From contig JAUHQI010000002.1 of assembly GCA_030408505.1 (NCBI GenBank), forward strand, positions 98,674-162,673: DNA of 64,000 nt, given 5' to 3'. A program made the position numbers and the translations under genes. Shown piece by piece: positions 8,524 to 17,425 of the stretch (the stretch's first letter is position 1; every line of letters begins with the position of its first letter). The stretch comes from Candidatus Sacchlamyda saccharinae. GTDB lineage: Bacteria > Chlamydiota > Chlamydiia > Chlamydiales > Rhabdochlamydiaceae. The notes under the pieces are model-generated. The model did no database searches. It was not told where the DNA came from and saw only the letters and a list, made by a program, of their open reading frames with translations.

Positions 8524-9798
8524 TCAAATATGATGTACTTCCAATTGCTGGCGACAGAACGTCTCCCTAATAGCAAAGAGTGTAAGGAGTAAAGAAAGGG
8601 TAAAAAAGATAGGGATCACTGCAAACCCTTTTTCAAAGGCCAACTCGGTAAGCCCTTCTCCATTTGTAAAATTGCGTATGATTGAGGTTACAAAGGGAGG
8701 GATAATAGCTCCAGCTCCCATTAAGGCTGTATTGTTCAATCCAATTGCTGTGGCTTGAAGAGACTTAGGAGAGTGTTCTGTGATGATGGCAAAGGCCATA
8801 TTCATCCCCGACGAACCGAGCCCCACTAGAAAGAAAAGGAAGCAGAGGTAGTAGAAATTTGTGCTTGGTGTCCATAAAATCAGTATGGAGCTGATGAGCC
8901 CTACGATCGCACATAAAATCATGAGCGGTCTGCGCCTCTTCATCAAGTCTGAAAGGCGTCCAAATAGGGGGCTGCCAATAGCAAGGCCGACCCAAATCAT
9001 GGAAATAATGAAGGCAGCCGAAAGAGTAGAGAACCCTCTTGTTTCGAGGTATGAAGTTCCCCAAAAAGCCCCAAGCAAAGGGATTGCGACATAAATGGAG
9101 CCTGAGAAAAGAAGAATCCACCAAATTTGTGGTCTACGCAGCAGCTCTACAAGTCGTTTTTTTAAGGGGCCTTTTTTATCGATAAAGACTATTTTCTGCT
9201 CTTTTTTTGGCTTATCTTTAAAAAAGAATCCAATGAGCAATCCAAGACAAATCCCGAATAAAGCCACCCAAAGAAAAATAAGCCGCCAGTCCCCTTTTGT
9301 AGCTTCCATCATAAGTGCGATGGGCGCTCCTGCACACAAAGGACCTAACGCACCTATGAATTGGCCACACCCCACCAAAAAGGCGAAGTATTTTTTGGGG
9401 AACCAATTCAGCGTTGCTACTGTAAGAGAAATAAATCCAAAGGATGAACCAAATCCAATGAATAACCTCGCGATAAATGCTGGGATAAAGCTGTGAGCAA
9501 AACTAAACCATATGGCCCCAAATGCACAAGTCATCACCGCAATTGTAATCCAAAGCCGTGCTGAAAATTTATCGAGCAAAACCCCCACGGGAAATTGCAT
9601 GAGCGAATAGGTCAAATAATACGCAGAGCCTATAAGGGCAAACTGCTCGATGCTAACGTCTATACTAACAACGATGTGCTTGGCCACCGTGGCCGGCAGA
9701 ACACGCAAAAAGAATTCATAAAAGAAAAATAAGACGGCAAGCAGCCAAATGAAAAGACTGCGAATAGTAATTTTTGGTTCTTTAGCTTGGCGGCTCAT
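8524..9798 (-). CDS. MFS transporter
   Basis: 424 residues with 12 predicted helices. The MFS loop signature is present as GVLLDKFSARLW after helix 2, with a second RLSDLMKRRRP loop in the C-terminal half. Its start overlaps the upstream deacylase gene by 17 bases, so the two are translationally coupled. Linkage to an amide ligase and a deacylase suggests import or export of a small amide or acyl amino acid; this is inference. Confidence 0.9.
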   Translation of the reverse strand: MSRQAKEPKITIRSLFIWLLAVLFFFYEFFLRVLPATVAKHIVVSIDVSIEQFALIGSAYYLTYSLMQFPVGVLLDKFSARLWITIAVMTCAFGAIWFSFAHSFIPAFIARLFIGFGSSFGFISLTVATLNWFPKKYFAFLVGCGQFIGALGPLCAGAPIALMMEATKGDWRLIFLWVALFGICLGLLIGFFFKDKPKKEQKIVFIDKKGPLKKRLVELLRRPQIWWILLFSGSIYVAIPLLGAFWGTSYLETRGFSTLSAAFIISMIWVGLAIGSPLFGRLSDLMKRRRPLMILCAIVGLISSILILWTPSTNFYYLCFLFFLVGLGSSGMNMAFAIITEHSPKSLQATAIGLNNTALMGAGAIIPPFVTSIIRNFTNGEGLTELAFEKGFAVIPIFFTLSLLLTLFAIRETFCRQQLEVHHI

Positions 9799-10795
9799 TA
9801 TCAGACCACTCTTGTATTCTTTCAGCCGTTTCGGCCTTCACCTCAGCTAGATGCAAAATAGGCTCCCCTTCATTCAAAATAGGAAGGTTATTTTTACCTA
9901 CAATGACCCCATTAAAGGGGGCAAAAACTTCCTCTCGTTGCTCGGTTCCAAACGGGTCTAAAATCCTCGCCAGAAGAGCTCCTTTTTCAACAAAACTACC
10001 CACCTTCCCAAAAACTTCGCAGAGGCCTGATGAGGAAGCCCGAATCCAATATTCTGAATCAAGTTGCACAGGATAGCGTATTTTACCGCTTTTAAATTTT
10101 GTTGAAAGCATGTCGAGATTACGCATAACGCGGACAATCCCCTTCACTCCAACTCGAATGCCATACTCATCAAGACGCAAAGCCTCTCCCGTCTCAAAAA
10201 TAATGGTCGGAACCTTCTTCTCTTCACGGTGCAGTAGCCATAAAAGGCCTTCATCTGATTTTGTATTCACAATCACAGGTGGCTGGAAATAATGGGCCAA
10301 CTGCCTTGCATCTGCGTGATTGGTTGCCGTGCGTACCTGCGGAAACTTTGTGATGTGGGGCTCGCCTGTATGCAAATCAATGCAATGGGTAATGTGGTCA
10401 AAAATTTCCTCGGTCAAAAGGTTTGCAAGCCTAGACGCAAATGACCCACTCTCAGAGCCTGGGAAACTTCCCTCTAAGTCTCTCCTATCTGGGAGATTCC
10501 TAGAAAGCGTGATCATCCCATAAATATTGATGGAGGGGATGACAATCAGCGTCCCTTTAATGCCCTTTAGCAAGCGTAGTTTCAGCAAACGTTGAGTGAT
10601 CGCAACACCATTGATTTCATCCCCATGGATCGATCCACAAATCAATAGCGTTGGCCCAGCCTTTTTCCCATGAATGATGTGAATTGGGATATACATGGGG
10701 GCGCAAGTATAAAGCTCCGGCGTCGGCAAAGCCACAGTGATCCTCTCACCTGGCTGGATAGTAATATTGCTAATTTTTAATGGAGAATTTTTCAT
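9782..10795 (-). CDS. Succinylglutamate desuccinylase/aspartoacylase-family zinc deacylase (M14-like)
   Basis: 337 residues. The zinc-site signature GSIHGDEINGV (about 54-64) and the later CIDLHTGE are typical of AstE/AspA enzymes, which hydrolyse N-acyl amino acids. The C-terminal part (about 240-325) is a beta-rich hairpin domain with VFAPFNGVIVG, as in the bacterial subgroup. First gene of the leftward deacylase-MFS-ATP-grasp cluster. A role in breaking an amide that the linked ATP-grasp enzyme makes, or in salvaging host N-acyl amino acids, is inferred only. Confidence 0.9.
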   Translation of the reverse strand: MKNSPLKISNITIQPGERITVALPTPELYTCAPMYIPIHIIHGKKAGPTLLICGSIHGDEINGVAITQRLLKLRLLKGIKGTLIVIPSINIYGMITLSRNLPDRRDLEGSFPGSESGSFASRLANLLTEEIFDHITHCIDLHTGEPHITKFPQVRTATNHADARQLAHYFQPPVIVNTKSDEGLLWLLHREEKKVPTIIFETGEALRLDEYGIRVGVKGIVRVMRNLDMLSTKFKSGKIRYPVQLDSEYWIRASSSGLCEVFGKVGSFVEKGALLARILDPFGTEQREEVFAPFNGVIVGKNNLPILNEGEPILHLAEVKAETAERIQEWSDNEPPS

Positions 10796-10850
10796 AAAAG
10801 ATAAGAAATTCTACTTGTAAGATATTTCAGTTTTTGTGTCAATGACGGAT

Positions 10851-11453
10851 ATGAGATACATCACCTTTTTCATCCTTTTTTCGTGCACCTGTTTTGCAGA
10901 GCAAATTTCCCCAGAGGCTGGCTACAAGCGGCTAATGGAAGGCAACAAGCGTTTTGTCGAAGAAAAATTGATGCATCCTCATCGGGATGAAAAAAGACGT
11001 GTGCAAACAGCTCCAAAACAAAGCCCCTTTGGAATTGTTTTGAGTTGTTCTGATTCAAGAGTCGCTCCAGAAATCCTCTTTGATCAGGGAATCGGGGACC
11101 TCTTCATTGTGAGGGTTGCAGGGAATGTGGTCGGACCAATTGAGCTTGCCAGCATCGAATACTCTGCCCTTTACTTAGGCTCGACTGTTCTTTTTGTTCT
11201 CGGCCATAAAAACTGTGGAGCTGTTTCAGCTGTTTTAGATGGGAATACCAAGGATATTGAGCCTATAGCTGAGTTGATTCAGCCTGCCGTCGAGATGGCC
11301 AAAACGCAAAAAGGCTCTCAGTTAGAAAACGCCATCAAGGACAACGTCCTTCATGTTGTCAAGCAGCTAGAAAATGTCCCTCTAATCGCCGATCTAATGG
11401 AAAAGAAAAAATTTGCTGTCATAGGGGGATACTATGACGTCAAATCAGGCTAA
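10851..11453 (+). CDS. Exported beta-class carbonic anhydrase
   Basis: 200 residues from ATG 10851. The start is chosen because it gives a clean signal peptide (MRYITFFILFSCTCFA, cleavage before EQ). Upstream ATG 10842 and GTG 10836 would add a few residues. Zinc ligands are seen as the Cys and Asp of SCSDSR, and His and Cys of GHKNCGA; the C-terminal GGYYDVKSG is typical. It interconverts CO2 and bicarbonate, here probably in the periplasm. With dabAB 5 kb away it completes a plausible CO2/bicarbonate acquisition route. Divergent from the AstE-like gene. Confidence 0.93.
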   Translation: MRYITFFILFSCTCFAEQISPEAGYKRLMEGNKRFVEEKLMHPHRDEKRRVQTAPKQSPFGIVLSCSDSRVAPEILFDQGIGDLFIVRVAGNVVGPIELASIEYSALYLGSTVLFVLGHKNCGAVSAVLDGNTKDIEPIAELIQPAVEMAKTQKGSQLENAIKDNVLHVVKQLENVPLIADLMEKKKFAVIGGYYDVKSG

Positions 11454-11515
11454 GTAGAAATTTTAAATACTGCTTTTTCTCCTGAAAAATAGGGAATTCT
11501 GTTAGTATTTCCCGC

Positions 11516-13201
11516 ATGGAAATCAATTACGCTGGCACTTCTGCCCTTCTAGACCCATTTTCACTGGCCAATCGCCACTTTCAGGCAGCTTTTGCCAGCT
11601 CGTCTAAGCAAACTGTTCAAGCTCTTTGGGATCAAGGTGCTATCCGCTACGTCGATACAAGCTCACCAAACTCTCTTTTGGGTAGGGTCAAACACTTTGC
11701 CTTTGCCGTTATGGAATACATCCCTTTCGTGGGAATTGTGGTCGCGTTTGCTGACCGGATTTTCAACGGTTATGTCAGCCTCCCCCCCAGCCTTTCAAAT
11801 AAAGCCAAGACCGCCGTCGAAACGACTCCTAACTTTGACTCTTACTGTTTTAGTGGCGATCCAAGTGTTCGTCTCACCGATATTTTAAAGAGGCCGGCTA
11901 ACCTCTTCTTTAAAGCCCTATTTGGCAAAGATCCGACCACGCAACCGGGATCAAACGTCCTCTTCGCCTTTATTCCCAACGCCAAATGGGCGAGAAATTT
12001 TATCTTCGGCCACTGGAGAGATAAAACGTTTTCTGTGTCTGCCAAAGGAGAAGATACTGTTCTCTTTCGAAATCGCACACCTGTTGGGAAAAAAGACTTA
12101 GAAAAGTACTTAGGCAAAGATACTTTCAACATATCCCTTGATGAAGTGCAAGCGATGCTAAAGAGCCAACGCATTTGCGTATCCCCCCTCATTTCAAAGG
12201 AATTCTACCTTGGTATGAAAAGAGCTCTAAAAAGCGATGGCATCATTATCCTACCGGCAAACGACCACAAAGTGCCGACCATCGGCGAAATTCTATACGG
12301 TAAATATGATGCCCCATCTGCTTGGGAAAAAGTCTTTGGAGTGCAGCCTCACTTAAAAAATCGCAATCTGCACCACCTTCAAGCTTACTTAAGAGAAGTG
12401 AAAAAAGATCCTGCCAGTCATGGGTTTGAAGGGAGGCTCAAATTTATCGAAATAGAATCCCTTACCCTCTATCAAGTAGCTGCCATGATCGTAAAAACTG
12501 AAGACTACTACTCTCTCGTAGGAGATGGCTATAAGCTTGCCAAACGAGAAGTAGGTGATCGCGATGCCATTCGCCTCATTAGCGCTTCGGGTATCCGTGG
12601 CTTTTTCAATACTGCAAAACTGCCAGGAAACAATAATCACCAAATGGACCAGCGCATTATGAAAAACACCTTCGAAACAGCCCTACTTGCTGCAGGACAA
12701 GGTGGCTATGCTGTTTTCCCAGCTGTTGGTATGGGGGTATGGGGCGGAGATCCAGAAGTCTACTGGACGGCCTTCCTAGACGCTGTTGTCTCGGGAGCTA
12801 GCGATCTAGATGCCATCTTCGTCAATCCCGGCCACCAAAAATCCCCCGCTGGCGCCTATAAAGGCTATGGCGGAGAAGAGTTTGCTCTGATCCTCGAAGA
12901 GTACCTCCAAAAGCATCCCCAAAGCAAAAACCTGCGCAAAATCGTCAACCTCTACGACCGGAAGACCGATCTTCTTCTTCTGGCTAGGAACTTGAAAAAA
13001 GCCTGCCCTGAGAAAACCATCTCCCTCTTCAACGCCTCAGACCCAGATGTCACATTGGGCAGCCATGTGGGCGAATACGTCAACAATATCGGCCATCCTC
13101 CAACCACCGAGGAAAACTTTGCCGCCGCCGGCACAAGTGGCCTTGGTTTTGAGGACATCACTCAGGTCCTCAGCGACTCTACACGAATCACTCAATACTA
13201 A
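11516..13201 (+). CDS. Orphan protein with macro-domain-like C-terminal half
   Basis: 561 residues, not recognised as a named family. Near the N-terminus (about 60-85) a hydrophobic stretch (FAVMEYIPFVGIVVAFADRIF) could insert in a membrane. The C-terminal half has macro-domain-like features: SASGIRGFFNTAKLPGNNNH (about 355-375), then a strand and loop FPAVGMGVWGGDPEVYW (about 400) like the macro-domain FPaistGv.G motif, and NASDPDVTLG with GTSGLGFE near the end. ADP-ribose binding or hydrolysis, and a role as a secreted effector, are guesses from these motifs. Stands alone between the carbonic anhydrase and a small orphan. Confidence 0.8.
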   Translation: MEINYAGTSALLDPFSLANRHFQAAFASSSKQTVQALWDQGAIRYVDTSSPNSLLGRVKHFAFAVMEYIPFVGIVVAFADRIFNGYVSLPPSLSNKAKTAVETTPNFDSYCFSGDPSVRLTDILKRPANLFFKALFGKDPTTQPGSNVLFAFIPNAKWARNFIFGHWRDKTFSVSAKGEDTVLFRNRTPVGKKDLEKYLGKDTFNISLDEVQAMLKSQRICVSPLISKEFYLGMKRALKSDGIIILPANDHKVPTIGEILYGKYDAPSAWEKVFGVQPHLKNRNLHHLQAYLREVKKDPASHGFEGRLKFIEIESLTLYQVAAMIVKTEDYYSLVGDGYKLAKREVGDRDAIRLISASGIRGFFNTAKLPGNNNHQMDQRIMKNTFETALLAAGQGGYAVFPAVGMGVWGGDPEVYWTAFLDAVVSGASDLDAIFVNPGHQKSPAGAYKGYGGEEFALILEEYLQKHPQSKNLRKIVNLYDRKTDLLLLARNLKKACPEKTISLFNASDPDVTLGSHVGEYVNNIGHPPTTEENFAAAGTSGLGFEDITQVLSDSTRITQY

Positions 13202-13246
13202 AATTTTTATTACCACACGCTGCCTGCTAACTACTAACCTATTTAG

Positions 13247-13275
13247 TTGATATTAATAACGTTTTATTATACAAT
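13247..13275 (+). promoter_or_regulatory. Sigma-66/70-type promoter of the 141-residue orphan
   Basis: TTGATA (13247-13252), a 17-base spacer and TACAAT (13270-13275), about 35 bases before the start codon and followed by a good ribosome-binding site (AGAGG). One of the clearest housekeeping promoters in the window. Confidence 0.65.
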
Positions 13276-13308
13276 TATAATAAGTCTATTAATAAAGAGG
13301 TAAATAAA

Positions 13309-13734
13309 ATGATTACAATAAGTGCTAATTCTATTAATCCCCTAGAAGAGGGATTCGTTTTTATCAACCCAACAGCAGGAGAAATAGCAGATGAATTTGA
13401 AGAGCTAGTTCCAAGCGCCCCTGCTTCACCTCCCCCTGCTTCGCCAGAAACACCAGAGGAAAGACCCGTGGAGCAAAAACATCGAGCTCCTTCTTTCATA
13501 GCAACGAAAACTGTTTTAACCAACTACCCATCAGAAGCAAAGCTTCAGGAAGATGAGAAGATAGGTAAGCTTTTTCGCTTAATAATTAGACACGCAGATA
13601 ATCTCCAAAGTTACTCAAAAGCTAGTCTTCTGCATGTAAGAGCTGAAGCAGGAAAATGCATAACACAAGGCAATAGAGAACAAGTTATTAGATTTGTTCA
13701 ACAGATCAATTCCGCCTTAAAATCTGCTAAGTAG
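13309..13734 (+). CDS. Small orphan with a Pro-rich N-terminal half
   Basis: 141 residues, unrecognised. Residues ~1-70 are Pro/Ala/Glu-rich and likely disordered (SAPASPPPASPETPEERP); residues ~75-141 are predicted helical and end basic. No signal peptide or membrane helix. AGAGG lies 8 bases upstream of the ATG, behind a strong promoter, so it is probably a real monocistronic gene. A disordered N-terminus plus a helical tail fits a type III substrate, but nothing proves it. Its 3' end overlaps the convergent GMC gene by 18 bases. Confidence 0.65.
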   Translation: MITISANSINPLEEGFVFINPTAGEIADEFEELVPSAPASPPPASPETPEERPVEQKHRAPSFIATKTVLTNYPSEAKLQEDEKIGKLFRLIIRHADNLQSYSKASLLHVRAEAGKCITQGNREQVIRFVQQINSALKSAK

Positions 13735-15264
13735 GTGATCTCCGACGCGTAGAGCGTTGGCAATCGCGGTGAGGGATGGATTGACAGCGCCAATACTGGG
13801 GAAGAAACTCGTATCGACGACGTAGAGGTTGTCGAGCTCGTGGGCTTTGCAATTGGTATCGAGAACAGATGTTTTGGGGTCTGTCCCAAAACGGCAGGTG
13901 CCTGATTGGTGCGCCACCCCGGCGATGGGGATATCGGTTTTTAGATAGGCATTATGGGGGATGAGGTGATCGGGATGCATGCCTAGATGATTGAGCATAC
14001 TCTTTAGCTTTTCATAGAGTTTTTCTTTCGGCACTTGGTTGTTGGGTGTGTAGTTTAGGTGGATGTTGCCCTGAGCGTCGAGAGTGACTCGGTTTTCGGG
14101 ATCGGGCAAGTCTTCAGTAGATAGCCAAAAGTCGACCGCATGCTCGGCAATTTCATCTAATATTTTGTGAGGCATCAGCGCCGTTTCGATCGGCTTTTCT
14201 CCTTTAAACATTTCTCCTTGTGATTTCCCCAGCATTTGGATGTTGCCCAGAGGGTATTCAAAGTCGTCAGCTTTGAGATAAAAGTCATTTAGCGAAAGGG
14301 TTTTTTGGAACTGGGTGTGGTTGGGCTCTAGCGAGAGAGCAAGGACGGCCTGACTATTGTGGTACATGAAGTTGCGGCCTACTTGATCGGATCCGTTGGC
14401 AAGGCCGTTGGGGTGCTTGTCATTTGCCGATTGGAGGAGGAGTTTTGCCGAGTTGGCAGCCCCGCATGAGACGACGACAATTTCGGATTGAAAGCTCTTT
14501 TCTTTGCCATCGATCTCAACTACTACTTCTGTGACGGCTGTGCCACTTGGGTTGGTATTGAGCTTGAGGGCTTTTGCATTGGTCATGAGGGTGACGCTGC
14601 CACTTTTAAGAGAGGGGCGCACCCCCATCATTTCTGCATCGCCTTTGGCTTGTACAAGACAAGGGAATCCATCGCAAGTAGCGCAGCGGACGCAAGTGCT
14701 GTTTTCTGGATTTTTCTCATCGAGCATGATCGCACAAGGGGCTGGGAAGGGATGGTAGCCTGCTTTTTCCAGGTTGTCAGAGAGCTGTTGGATGTGCGGC
14801 TCGTGTGAGACGGGAGCAAAGGGGTAGGGCTGGCTAGATGGTGGTTCTGTAGGGTCAATCCCGCGCAGGCCATGGACCTGGTAGAGCTCTTCTGCTTTGG
14901 TGTAGTAGGGCTCGAGTTCTTCGTAGGTAATGGGCCAGGCGGGAGATATGCCGTCGTGGTGTTTGAGCTCGCTGAAGTCTTCTTTGCGCAGACGATAGAG
15001 GGCTGCGCCATAGAGCTTAGTGGCACCCCCGACGAAATAGTGAACTTGAGGCTGAAAAGGCTTTTTGTCTTTGTCATACCAGGTGTCTTTAGAAACGTAG
15101 CGATTGTCTACAAAGACTGATTTTGCGCTCCAATTTTCTGCTTCACGCTTGAGCCAGTCCCCTCGCTCAAGAAGGAGAATTTTCTTTCCAGAGTCTGCGA
15201 GGTGACGTGCGAGTGTTCCGCCGCCGGCTCCTGAGCCGATGATGATGATGTCATACTGTGTCAT
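13717..15264 (-). CDS. GMC-family FAD-dependent oxidoreductase
   Basis: 515 residues. The N-terminal dinucleotide-binding motif is IIIGSGAGGGTLARHLA followed by LLLERG. The central GGATKLYGAALYR is the GMC signature region. The C-terminal VAHQSGTCRFGTDPKTSVLDTNCKAH region (read as HQSGTCRFG) and VVDTSFFPS...NPSLTAIANALR are the catalytic and FAD-binding parts. The cysteine-rich insert CVRCATCDGFPC about residues 195-206 is seen in a subset of GMC enzymes. It oxidises alcohols, sugars or sterol-like substrates; the substrate is unknown. Shares a 4-base ATGA overlap with the upstream SDR gene and forms a two-gene oxidoreductase operon. Confidence 0.93.
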   Translation of the reverse strand: MTQYDIIIIGSGAGGGTLARHLADSGKKILLLERGDWLKREAENWSAKSVFVDNRYVSKDTWYDKDKKPFQPQVHYFVGGATKLYGAALYRLRKEDFSELKHHDGISPAWPITYEELEPYYTKAEELYQVHGLRGIDPTEPPSSQPYPFAPVSHEPHIQQLSDNLEKAGYHPFPAPCAIMLDEKNPENSTCVRCATCDGFPCLVQAKGDAEMMGVRPSLKSGSVTLMTNAKALKLNTNPSGTAVTEVVVEIDGKEKSFQSEIVVVSCGAANSAKLLLQSANDKHPNGLANGSDQVGRNFMYHNSQAVLALSLEPNHTQFQKTLSLNDFYLKADDFEYPLGNIQMLGKSQGEMFKGEKPIETALMPHKILDEIAEHAVDFWLSTEDLPDPENRVTLDAQGNIHLNYTPNNQVPKEKLYEKLKSMLNHLGMHPDHLIPHNAYLKTDIPIAGVAHQSGTCRFGTDPKTSVLDTNCKAHELDNLYVVDTSFFPSIGAVNPSLTAIANALRVGDHLLSRF

Positions 15265-16025
15265 AAGCCAGGACTCTGGTGCATCATGCCCCCATCGGCA
15301 AAGACGGTTGTTGAAGTCATGTAGGAAGCCGCATCGCTTCCGATAAAGGCCACAACGCTTGCAATCTCTTCTGGCTTGGCCATACGCCCCAAAGGAATCG
15401 CGGCATTGAGCTTTTCCATGAGCTTGGGATCTTTCATAGTACCAAGGTTGATGGGGGTTGCCACAGCTCCTGGAGCAATACCCACAACCAGGACATTGTG
15501 CTTACCAAGTTCTACACCCGCAGTTCTCGTGAGCATCCGCACGCCGCCTTTGGAAAGGCAGTAGGCGATATTTCCTGGCATAGGCCAGTCTTCGTGAACG
15601 GAGGTGATGTTGATAATACGCCCTCCCCCGCCCTGCTTGATCATTTGCTTGGCTGCAATCTGCGTCCCAAAAAAGGCGCTTTTTAGATTCACTTCGAGGA
15701 CCTTTTCGTATTGCTCTTCTGTCGTATCCAGAATAGAGGTGCGGGTTTCGATCCCAGCATTATTGACCATGATATCCACCCGGCCAAATTTCTCGACGGC
15801 TGCATCGATAAGTTTTTGCAGATCGACGACTTTACTCACATCTGCTTCTACACCGATCGCCTGATCTCCTAGTGCAGCTACTTTTTTCTCTAACTCATCC
15901 GTGGCTTCTGGATGCGAGATATAGTCGATGACGACATTCGCCCCGTTTTTGGCCAGTTCAAGGACAATCGAGGCCCCTATCCCACTATTTCCCCCCGTAA
16001 CGATGGCAACTTTTCCTTTAAGCAT
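15261..16025 (-). CDS. Short-chain dehydrogenase/reductase (glucose 1-dehydrogenase-like)
   Basis: 254 residues, a classical SDR. TGGNSGIG (NAD(P) binding, about 10-17), NNAG (about 88-91), catalytic Ser in NITSVHED, YxxxK as YCLSK (about 155-159), and PGAVATP after it. The C-terminal FADGGMM fits the glucose dehydrogenase/FabG-like subgroup. Paired with the GMC oxidoreductase downstream. Divergent from an MFS sugar-acid-type permease, so the three genes may handle one substrate (inference). Confidence 0.93.
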   Translation of the reverse strand: MLKGKVAIVTGGNSGIGASIVLELAKNGANVVIDYISHPEATDELEKKVAALGDQAIGVEADVSKVVDLQKLIDAAVEKFGRVDIMVNNAGIETRTSILDTTEEQYEKVLEVNLKSAFFGTQIAAKQMIKQGGGGRIINITSVHEDWPMPGNIAYCLSKGGVRMLTRTAGVELGKHNVLVVGIAPGAVATPINLGTMKDPKLMEKLNAAIPLGRMAKPEEIASVVAFIGSDAASYMTSTTVFADGGMMHQSPGL

Positions 16026-16128
16026 GTGTTCTCCCCTTTTTCAACACTCTATAAAATTTTTTCTTTTAATAAAAATTTCTCCCTTCTTTTTTCGAGATCT
16101 GCTACACTTTGCGCTTTTGGGATGTAAT

Positions 16129-17400
16129 ATGCGAAAAAGTAGAAAATTGCAGTATCGTTGGGTTGTCGTAAGTTTAATTTTTTTTATTACTCTAATTAAT
16201 TTCATCGACAGATCCGCTATCTCATTTGTCATTGGCCCCTTAAAGGAAGAATTCCACTTCAGCGATACGCAGTTTGGGATGATCCTCTCAGCTTTTGGCA
16301 TTGGGTATGCTTTACTTACATCTCTTGGCGGCTGGATGGTCGACATCTGGAAACCAAGAAAAATTTGGCCCCTCTCTGCGATTGCCTGGTCTCTTTGCAT
16401 TGCACTACTGGGCTTTTCCACTGGTCTTTGGACTTTTATCTTATTGCGTTTTTTACTTGGAGCCTCAGAAGGCCCCCACTTCCCCGCTGTATCCCGATCG
16501 ATATATGACTGGCTCTCCCCATCTGAAAGGGCAAGGGCTCTTTCTTTGAGCCTTGTGGCCATTCCCCTTTCCTCTGTTGTAGGTGCTCCAATTACATCTT
16601 ATTTGGTCGCAGATTACGGTTGGAGAATGATGTTTGTGATCATCAGTGCCGTTGGCATTCTCTGGGCTGTAGCGTGGTATTTTCTCTTCCGCGATCGCCC
16701 CGAAGACTGCCCTTACATGAAAGACGAAGAGAAAAAATACCTCGCCTCTTTTAACAAAGAACCCAAACCCGAAGACGCTCATATTGATTGGCGCTACATC
16801 CTGACACACCCCGCTCTGATCGCCAATAACATTGCTTATTTTGCCTTTGGCTATATGCTCTTTTTCGCAACGCTTTGGCTTCCTGGCTATTTCCTTTCGC
16901 AACACGGACTGGATCTGAAAAGCGTCGGGTGGTACTTGACTATCCCTTGGCTTGTCGGAGCTGTCTTCTTGAAAGCTGGCGGTTTTCTATCAGACTGGAT
17001 CTATAATAAAACCGGTAGCAGCCGCCATGGTAGATCGCACATCATCTGGTCAAGTCAACTTTTAGCTACAATCTTCTTTGTATTGCTGAGCTTTACCGAT
17101 ACCCTGGGCCTTTCAATATTTTATTTGAGTCTTGGCCTTGGATTTGGTCTTTTGCCACAACCTGCTTTCTTTAGCACCAATATCGATGTGGCTAAAGAAC
17201 GCTCAGGCTCTTCACAAGGCGTTACCTCCAGCTGCCTCTCCATTGGCGGCATTCTAGCGCCCCTATTGACAGGATGGCTGATCGACTTAACTGGCAACTA
17301 TCAAGCAGCTTTTTTACTTTTAGCTGCTTTCACAGGAATTGCAGTGATTACAGTTGTTCTTTTCCACCACCCGGATAAAGAATTTTCTCCAGCATCTTAA
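16129..17400 (+). CDS. MFS transporter, anion:cation symporter (ExuT/GudP-like) type
   Basis: 423 residues from ATG 16129. The open frame extends further upstream but that part lies over the SDR gene and its leader, and GGGAT sits just before this ATG. Twelve helices; the signature FINFIDRSAIS-like start is seen as LINFIDRSAISFV, and LGASEGPHFPAV plus RARALSLSLVAIPLSSVVGAP are typical of the hexuronate/galactonate/phosphate symporters. Probably imports an organic or sugar acid. Confidence 0.9.
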   Translation: MRKSRKLQYRWVVVSLIFFITLINFIDRSAISFVIGPLKEEFHFSDTQFGMILSAFGIGYALLTSLGGWMVDIWKPRKIWPLSAIAWSLCIALLGFSTGLWTFILLRFLLGASEGPHFPAVSRSIYDWLSPSERARALSLSLVAIPLSSVVGAPITSYLVADYGWRMMFVIISAVGILWAVAWYFLFRDRPEDCPYMKDEEKKYLASFNKEPKPEDAHIDWRYILTHPALIANNIAYFAFGYMLFFATLWLPGYFLSQHGLDLKSVGWYLTIPWLVGAVFLKAGGFLSDWIYNKTGSSRHGRSHIIWSSQLLATIFFVLLSFTDTLGLSIFYLSLGLGFGLLPQPAFFSTNIDVAKERSGSSQGVTSSCLSIGGILAPLLTGWLIDLTGNYQAAFLLLAAFTGIAVITVVLFHHPDKEFSPAS

Positions 17401-17425
17401 TTCAGATTCTTGCTATAATTAGATC

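Noticed and set aside
11782..11788. C7 run in the macro-domain-like orphan
   Set aside because: It is in frame (Leu-Pro-Pro codons) and the reading frame continues for 470 residues, so no frameshift is implied.
15928..16128. 67-residue N-terminal extension of the MFS permease
   Set aside because: It lies over the 3' part of the divergent SDR leader and start, and the MFS helix 1 begins right after ATG 16129, which has a ribosome-binding site.
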